Source: Phaeoceros laevis (lineage: Eukaryota; Anthocerotophyta; Anthocerotopsida; Notothyladales). From it: a stretch of DNA of 64,000 nucleotides. Made by a program: the position numbers and the translations under genes. Shown here piece after piece: positions 59,147-64,000 of the stretch. The stretch spans positions 222,650 through 286,649 of the forward strand of contig JBNGIQ010009593.1 in NCBI GenBank assembly GCA_049999765.1, written 5' to 3'. Under the pieces are notes generated by a model that saw only the letters and a program-made list of their open reading frames with translations, searched no databases and had not been told where the DNA came from. Every line of letters starts with the position of its first letter. Within the stretch, counting starts at the first letter, position 1.

Positions 59147-61039
59147 ATGATGGCACATGCAGTCGCCCCCCTTTGTGAGGTTCTGTCCAGACCTGTGCCC
59201 TTGAGCTGTTGGAGCTCGGCTTGCCATACTCGAGTTGGCACGCCAGGCGGGAAACAGTCCAGCCTGCACCATTTTTCTTCTTCCCCGAGGTGGAGGTGGC
59301 GAGGAAGCATGGGCATAACCAAGGAGATGGCACATCTGGCCACGACCGCACAGTGGGCGGTTATGCCTAGCCGCGATAAAGCCGGTGGAAGCAGCACCAG
59401 CTCACCTGTTTCGACGAGCAAGGAGACCTTGAATGTCTCTGATGGGGCCATTGTAAGTTTCCGCTTCTGGATCTTGTGCTGAAATTGTTGCTTCATCCTT
59501 TTGCAGGTGTCTGCCAGCACTGAACGCTTGACACGTGAGCTCACGTTGGCTGACCTATGTTGAACTTGGTGTGGTCTGTGGGGGTCAGATCTTGGAACCC
59601 GTCCGCGAACTTGGAGCAGAGGTGTTGCTTTTTTTCTCACCGGGAGGATTGATGACGCAAGATGCATATCTGCCTCTGTTGAACGAGGTTCAGTCTGCCT
59701 CGGATCTCCGACTTTGGATAGCCATTTCAGAGCCTCCTACTTTTGGGTGCACCCCAGAGTGGCTTGAGGGGAGCCTTGATTCGGCGCTTGAGACGGTGAA
59801 GGGGAAAGGGTTCGGTGCAGGAGGCAAGGTCTTTGTGGGAGGCCACAGGTTCAGTTGCATCTCCACATACTTGAGCAATGGTTTGCTGCTTCCTTTTGCT
59901 GGACCAGCGGTTAGAGTAGAGAGGATTGCATCATCACGGCCGCCGTGGATTGTGGCAGCATAGGAGCCTGGCTGACGAGATCACTGGCATTGCGTCGAGG
60001 GGAGGGGTTCATACAGGCTGGCAGCTGTTTCTGGGACAGTGGAGACAACTTGGCCCAGTATCCGAAGCCTGTGCTCACGATCGTAGGGGAACTGGACGGC
60101 CAGATCACGGTTGCAACTGCGGCAGCACATGCCGGGCAAATTTTGGAGACAGAGCCTGATTTGGGGGAGTACAACACTGTTGCCGTCAAACCAGTAGTGA
60201 TTGTCCAGGGAATGAACCATGCTCAGATCGCCAAGGGTGTGGTGAACAAGGAGCGTGGCGACTTGGAGGCGGAGATCCCCATAGAGGAAGCCAGGGCGCA
60301 GATTGCAAAAGCCGTCGCATCATTTCTGGCAGTCAACAGCCTGGGAGGTGATGACGTTCTCTTGGCTCCAGCTCTGGTATACCTGACCCAAACCGTGCGA
60401 GCAACCGAGAGCAGGTACAGACGCTTCTGGGAAGCCACGAACCAGCAGGGGTTAGGACCCAAGCAGTGGCAGCTGAAGGTAGCTGGGGTGCCAGGCCTGG
60501 CCGACAGGAATGTGTCGGTTGTGCAGCATGACTATCTCGACAACTTCATCTACTCCAAACCCTCCATTGATGTGAAGCAAGAGCGGATCGTGGTCCACAG
60601 CTACCTGAAGCCTTTAAATCATTATGGTGTAGTGAGCAACATCTGGGTGAAAATGAAAAGCTCCGAAGCTGTGAGTGGGCTGCTCGGCCTGGAGGTTGTG
60701 AAACCCGATACTGAGAAGCTAGCTGCGAGCTTCAACGAAGCGACCTTTGCCAAGGCACTGCAGCTCGTCCCCGAGGATTCTCGCAACAAGTTCTTGGAGC
60801 GAGGGAAGAAGCTCAGGTTCATCGATGACCTGCTGATTACCAAATCGTCTCTGGAGTGGATCAACGGTGACCTCACCATCCAGGACTCCTCCGATGGGTC
60901 AGGCGTTGCGGACGTGCAATCCCCCGTGATGATTACCGGATTGGTAGGTTTGCCGCCCCGCTTCGCAGGCATGCACTACATGAAGCTGATGACGGTTGCC
61001 AGAGCCATTCAGTGGATTCTTGTGGACGCCTTCAGGTAG
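59147..61039 (+). CDS. Alpha/beta-hydrolase, probably plastid-targeted, unknown substrate
   Basis: Exon 1 (59147-59452) begins with a Ser/Arg-rich leader without acidic residues over the first 12 (MMAHAVAPLCEVLSRPVPLS), consistent with a transit peptide. Exon 2 (59507-59848) codes ELGAEVLLFFSPGGLMTQDA and ISEPPTFGC. Exon 3 is 59959-61039 (TAG). The exon 2/3 junction rebuilds a nucleophile elbow GGHSIGAW, with the Ser codon split AG|C. Further on are PVLTIVGELDGQITVA (acid region) and QGMNHAQIAKGVV (His region), giving a Ser-Asp/Glu-His triad layout. A C-terminal 250-residue extension (e.g. VVQHDYLDNFIYSKPS, LERGKKLRFIDDLLITK) is not part of the core fold. Between GTAAG at 59453 and YVELG a TGA (59561) appears in the expected frame, so an extra base or a misjudged splice site exists there. 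Family beyond alpha/beta-hydrolase is uncertain. Confidence 0.8.
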
Positions 61040-61582
61040 CCTATTATGGCGACTCCTGCACAGCCATCTGTTGTCACCTAGTGTCATATCTAAGAACTAG
61101 GTGAGGACTAGGTTAGTGGAACTTCCAACCCGTACATCCCTGCTGGGTTGGAAGTTCCATTCAGCCCTGTCAATGATGTGCTTCACCCCATCCACGAAAT
61201 TCAGTGTGCAGAAATGGTGGACCAAACATCCACGTCTACTAGCATACTCTTTACATGTTCAACACCAAGCTGCCGTGTTTTACAGCGCATAGCCTTATCC
61301 TGATACTGCTGGCTGGTGCAAAACTGCTGGCTGGTGCAAAGATCCTCCTCTTCTGCATCTCTTTGGGTGGTGCAGCATGTCTCACAAACGAACGAGTACG
61401 TCTTCCACTTCCAAACACTGCAGCAGAGGATGACACTGCAGCAGAGTCATCCTGGCTTCTACTTGCTTGAGCCATATAGTGCCCGTGCCTGCGCAGGTTG
61501 ATCAATTGAAATTTTAGACAATTTTCCGAGTTTCTGTTGATTGCTTGCTTGAAGTTGATTCATGAAAATGTGGCCACCCCAT
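61040..61582. other. 3' flank of the hydrolase gene with a perfect hairpin
   Basis: No gene. A perfect 15-bp inverted repeat lies at 61117-61131 and 61145-61159. GCTGGCTGGTGCAAA is repeated twice at about 61310-61340, and GCAGCAGAG-type words recur near 61424-61447. Confidence 0.5.
61117..61159. repeat. 15-bp perfect inverted repeat, 13-base loop
   Basis: TGGAACTTCCAACCC pairs with GGGTTGGAAGTTCCA. It sits about 80 bases after the hydrolase stop, so it probably forms a hairpin in the 3' UTR. Confidence 0.9.
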
Positions 61583-61933
61583 TTAGTGCAGGACATCGGG
61601 CTTCCACATTGCGAGTGCAAAGCACAGCAGATTTTCGCCAAGCGAAATTAACGAGCGATTCTTGAGGCGAGCACTAGTGTCCCTTTCGTGTGCTTCAGTA
61701 ACTGCATTGGCAACAGCCTGCTTCTCACTCTGTCCGCACAAAACGTCTTCCCTGTCTTCATCGGATATGGCGGGCAACACAGGCCAGATATCCTTCATTT
61801 CACCAAGACCTTTTTTGAGCTCTGAGTACACATGTTGCCTCTCAAGGTGTCCTTGATCGGCCATCACATAAGAAATCCGCTTACATCTTTCCACCGGCTC
61901 CATCCAGAATGCTTCCATTGCTCGTGATATCAT
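61583..61933 (-). pseudogene. Degenerate DYW-domain fragment
   Basis: Minus-strand reading QGHLERQHVYSELKKGLGEM then EDREDVLCGQSEKQAVANAV aligns with the DYW start (RSHPQSEEIYAELERL, DLLCGHSEKLAIAFGL). The zinc/deaminase HSE motif is QSE, losing the catalytic His, and the sequence departs from the family afterwards. No upstream PPR repeats are adjacent. Confidence 0.7.
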
Positions 61934-62749
61934 TTCCCTGACTGGATCTTCTTAGCCTAATCCATCGTGCCAGCAGCCACATATATGTTTGACATCGAAA
62001 TATATGCTACCACATCATCTGAAGTCATTCAACCTCACAGCACAGTCAAAGGCCTGTCGTCCAATCTCAACCGCCTGCCTTTGACAAGCACCCAGGACAC
62101 ATACCCCGACTGCACTGAGGAAAGGCATCGTCTTCACTGTCTCCATGGCCAGGCATGGCCTTGTCCATGCCTGAGCGAGAAGGTAGATCAACCAGAGGAG
62201 TGAAGTATTTTAGAGTTGGGGTGATCCCCTAGTCTCTAATCATGGCCTCAAAGTACTGCTACCCCATGTCCACAAGACCCACATGATTGTATACAGTGAG
62301 ACACAAAGAAATGTGATGCCATGCGGATGTATGCCCTCCTGTTTCATCCTCTCAAACAAGTCAAATACACGTTGACTGTCCACCTGATGGACACTGGTAC
62401 AATCCTAAACCCTAAACAGGATAAGTATGGAACCTTGTTGCTGGATTTTCCAGGAGCCACACGAGTTGCAGGGAATTTTCGGTCATTGTAATCACGTTAG
62501 ATCTGTACCTCATTCAGAAAACACAAGACTTCCGGGTGCTCATCTATTGTGAGTGTCTCACGCTGATTCATCTACAATGTTCTATGAGACATCATCACCA
62601 GCATTTAAAACTTTGAGTGAGATCAGGACAAAACACACGCTACAAGCCTACACTCCACTAGCTAGGGCCACTTCCTAATATAGTACAGGTAAACTACTGC
62701 GAACGTGGGTAAGGACATGCATGTTGGTGAATGCAAAAATGAGACCTAG
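61934..62749. other. No recognised gene
   Basis: Minus-strand sequence near 62210-62360 reads faintly like a PPR E-motif region (tract around 62215-62300) and may be an upstream part of the same decayed PPR-DYW gene; it is too damaged to be sure. Confidence 0.3.
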
Positions 62750-63346
62750 ATATCAATGAGTATGGTATAAGCCATGGCACACATTCCCAACTTCCATAAA
62801 GGGCGCCAACCTGTGAGTATAATCCAGCAGAAAAGCGTACAACTCTGCGAGAACGAAGGCCGTAGATTGGGCTCACTGCAAGAGACACAACAAGGTAGCA
62901 GAATCAGGCGACTTGCCAGGGAAAACCAAATTAACACCATCAAACCAAGAAGGCAACCCACTATCTGACAACCCAGAACAGTATGATATTCACGCTTACT
63001 TTTGCTTAGAGACACAATTTGCGGTGAGGTGTTGCTGGGAATTTGAAGTTGTCTACCCTGAAAACCAACAGCACCTACAACCTGCAACAGCCATGGGTCT
63101 CAGATTTGTACATCGACACAATTTGTGATAAAAGGGCGTACAATGCTTGAAAACAATTATGGAACCCGGATGCAGCATTCTGTGCAGATAATAAAAAAGG
63201 AACACTCATAATGCATGCTTCACCAACCTGCGGACTTGGTCCATTCCAAGGCTGCAGCAAAGTTACCAACTCCCACATAACCACCCCAAAGCTGTACATC
63301 ACACTTTTCAGTCGCCTGTTCATCTCGAAGTACTTCAGGTGCCATC
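62750..63346 (-). pseudogene. Raf-like MAPKKK (CTR1/EDR1 family) kinase C-lobe relic
   Basis: Minus-strand exons in order: WMAPEVLRDEQATEKCDV (63280-63346), then after a one-base loss YSFGVVMWELVTLLQPWNGP; QVVGAVGFQGRQLQIPSNTS (about 63000-63087); and EPNLRPSFSQ after an AG acceptor near 62870. These are the APE motif, helix F Asp and RPSF motif of plant Raf-like kinases. The catalytic loop and N-lobe were not found to the right, so it is a truncated, frameshifted relic or a mis-assembled gene end. Confidence 0.75.
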
Positions 63347-63611
63347 CACTCCAGGTGTGATGAATGAACAAACTGATCAGCTCAAACAATTCTAGTGCCA
63401 GGCTCCAAATTATGACAGGAATTTCCTTTCGCCCTAACAGACCCCTGTCCTCATTAAATATGTTCTTCAAATATCCCGGGTATCCACTGGAACATGGCCC
63501 TGTTCTCGCTTCCAATCAGCTCCCTTTCTTTTCAGTATGGGAGGATATACATCACTCTGGTCATGTGTTCTGATACGTGGTGGATCAGTGCCCGCGATCC
63601 ATGTCCGTGTC

Positions 63612-63730
63612 TCAGTTTGACAGGGATAGAGTCAAGCACGCACATTCACCCCAAGAGAAAGGCAACAATCTCAGTTTGACGGGGATAGAGTTAAGCAAGC
63701 ACATTCACACCCAAGAGAAAGACAACAATC
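63612..63730. repeat. Tandem duplication, about 60 bp, two copies
   Basis: Units 63612-63670 and 63671-63730 share TCAGTTTGAC, GGGATAGAGT, AAGCA-GCACATTCAC and CCAAGAGAAA, ending CAACAATC, with a few substitutions and one indel. Confidence 0.95.
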
Positions 63731-63772
63731 TCTTTCACACACACCTGAGCACTGGCTAGATCTTCAGTATTT

Positions 63773-64000
63773 TCAAGGTCGACCCTTACAACTGCAACGC
63801 CCGTTTGCGAATCGATGCACACGGTACCCATCCCTTACCACAATGTCTCTCTGTTCAAGCCTTGACATGATTTCCGTGGAGCTGTGGCAGTCACTGCACA
63901 TGCGTAGATTCTTCGTTACCACCAGGGGTGTCCCACTCGGAGTGTTCAACAGACCAAACGCCAGAGCTAGCTTCTCAGCATGCCCACAAAGCACATCTTC
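63773..64000 (-). CDS. PPR-DYW protein C-terminus with GRP tail (partial)
   Basis: DYW domains are zinc-dependent cytidine-deaminase-like domains that edit organellar RNA. The frame runs from the window edge to TGA at 63773-63775. It reads EDVLCGHAEKLALAFGLLNT with the HxE active site intact (HAE), then VVTKNLRMCSDCHSSTEIMS with the CxxCH zinc ligands, then VVRDGYRVHRFANGRCSCKG and ends RP, so the final three residues are GRP where canonical members have DYW. The second zinc site CSC is kept. The PPR repeats lie beyond the window. As I recall, GRP-ending DYW domains are a clade found in plants with U-to-C editing. Confidence 0.93.
   Translation of the reverse strand, partial: EDVLCGHAEKLALAFGLLNTPSGTPLVVTKNLRMCSDCHSSTEIMSRLEQRDIVVRDGYRVHRFANGRCSCKGRP

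Noticed and set aside
1-64000. CRISPR arrays, tRNA genes, rRNA genes, bacterial operons
   Set aside because: None seen; repeats here are irregular tandem duplications or transposon relics, and the gene structure is eukaryotic.

Overview
This window is nuclear DNA from a land plant. The evidence is spliceosomal GT-AG introns (mostly 80-250 bp), a U2 snRNA gene, plant-type nuclear genes (RAR1, ULTRAPETALA, plastid ClpS1, VPS45, starch synthase) and PLS-class PPR genes. Large PPR arrays, a relic front-end fatty-acid desaturase and a DYW-class PPR tail ending in GRP instead of DYW point to a seed-free plant. As I recall the literature, GRP-type tails occur in lineages with U-to-C organelle editing (hornworts, ferns, some lycophytes). 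Short introns and close gene spacing fit a compact genome such as a hornwort; this placement is inference. Two N gaps (10 and 100 bases) show a draft assembly.

Layout. 0-17.5 kb is a dense block of intact genes: the 3' end of cytosolic-type SHMT (+), ClpS1 (-), RAR1 (-), a cytochrome b5/fatty-acid 2-hydroxylase fusion (+), a 17-exon SS4/SS5-type starch synthase with degenerate catalytic motifs (+), and a 1105-residue ULTRAPETALA-type protein with a very long acidic N-terminus (-). 17.5-44 kb is mostly decayed or repetitive: a VOC-domain relic, a plus-strand PPR relic, a 4.8 kb minus-strand PPR gene made of about nine 350-bp modules and broken by frameshifts, an ankyrin relic, a foldback element present twice, a Ty1/copia relic, a LINE RNase H relic, the U2 snRNA gene and a broken desaturase. 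44.6-49.4 kb holds a large two-exon gene for a protein with LRR, TPR-like and CHAT-protease domains. 51.5-52.0 kb is a MITE-like element with long terminal inverted repeats. 53.5-61 kb returns to single-copy genes: a LYAR-type zinc-finger gene (-, possibly damaged), VPS45 (-) and an alpha/beta-hydrolase (+). 61.5-64 kb holds a DYW relic, a Raf-like kinase relic and the C-terminus of a GRP-type PPR-DYW gene that runs off the right edge.

The genes do not form a pathway; this is ordinary eukaryotic gene order. The most distinctive items are the LRR-TPR-CHAT gene (a possible plant relative of bacterial CHAT protease effectors), the starch synthase pseudoenzyme, the ULT protein with a giant N-terminal extension, the b5-FAH fusion, and the PPR module array with a recurring acidic insert. 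Exon boundaries were worked out by hand from splice signals, frame continuity and family conservation; no alignment or transcript was available.
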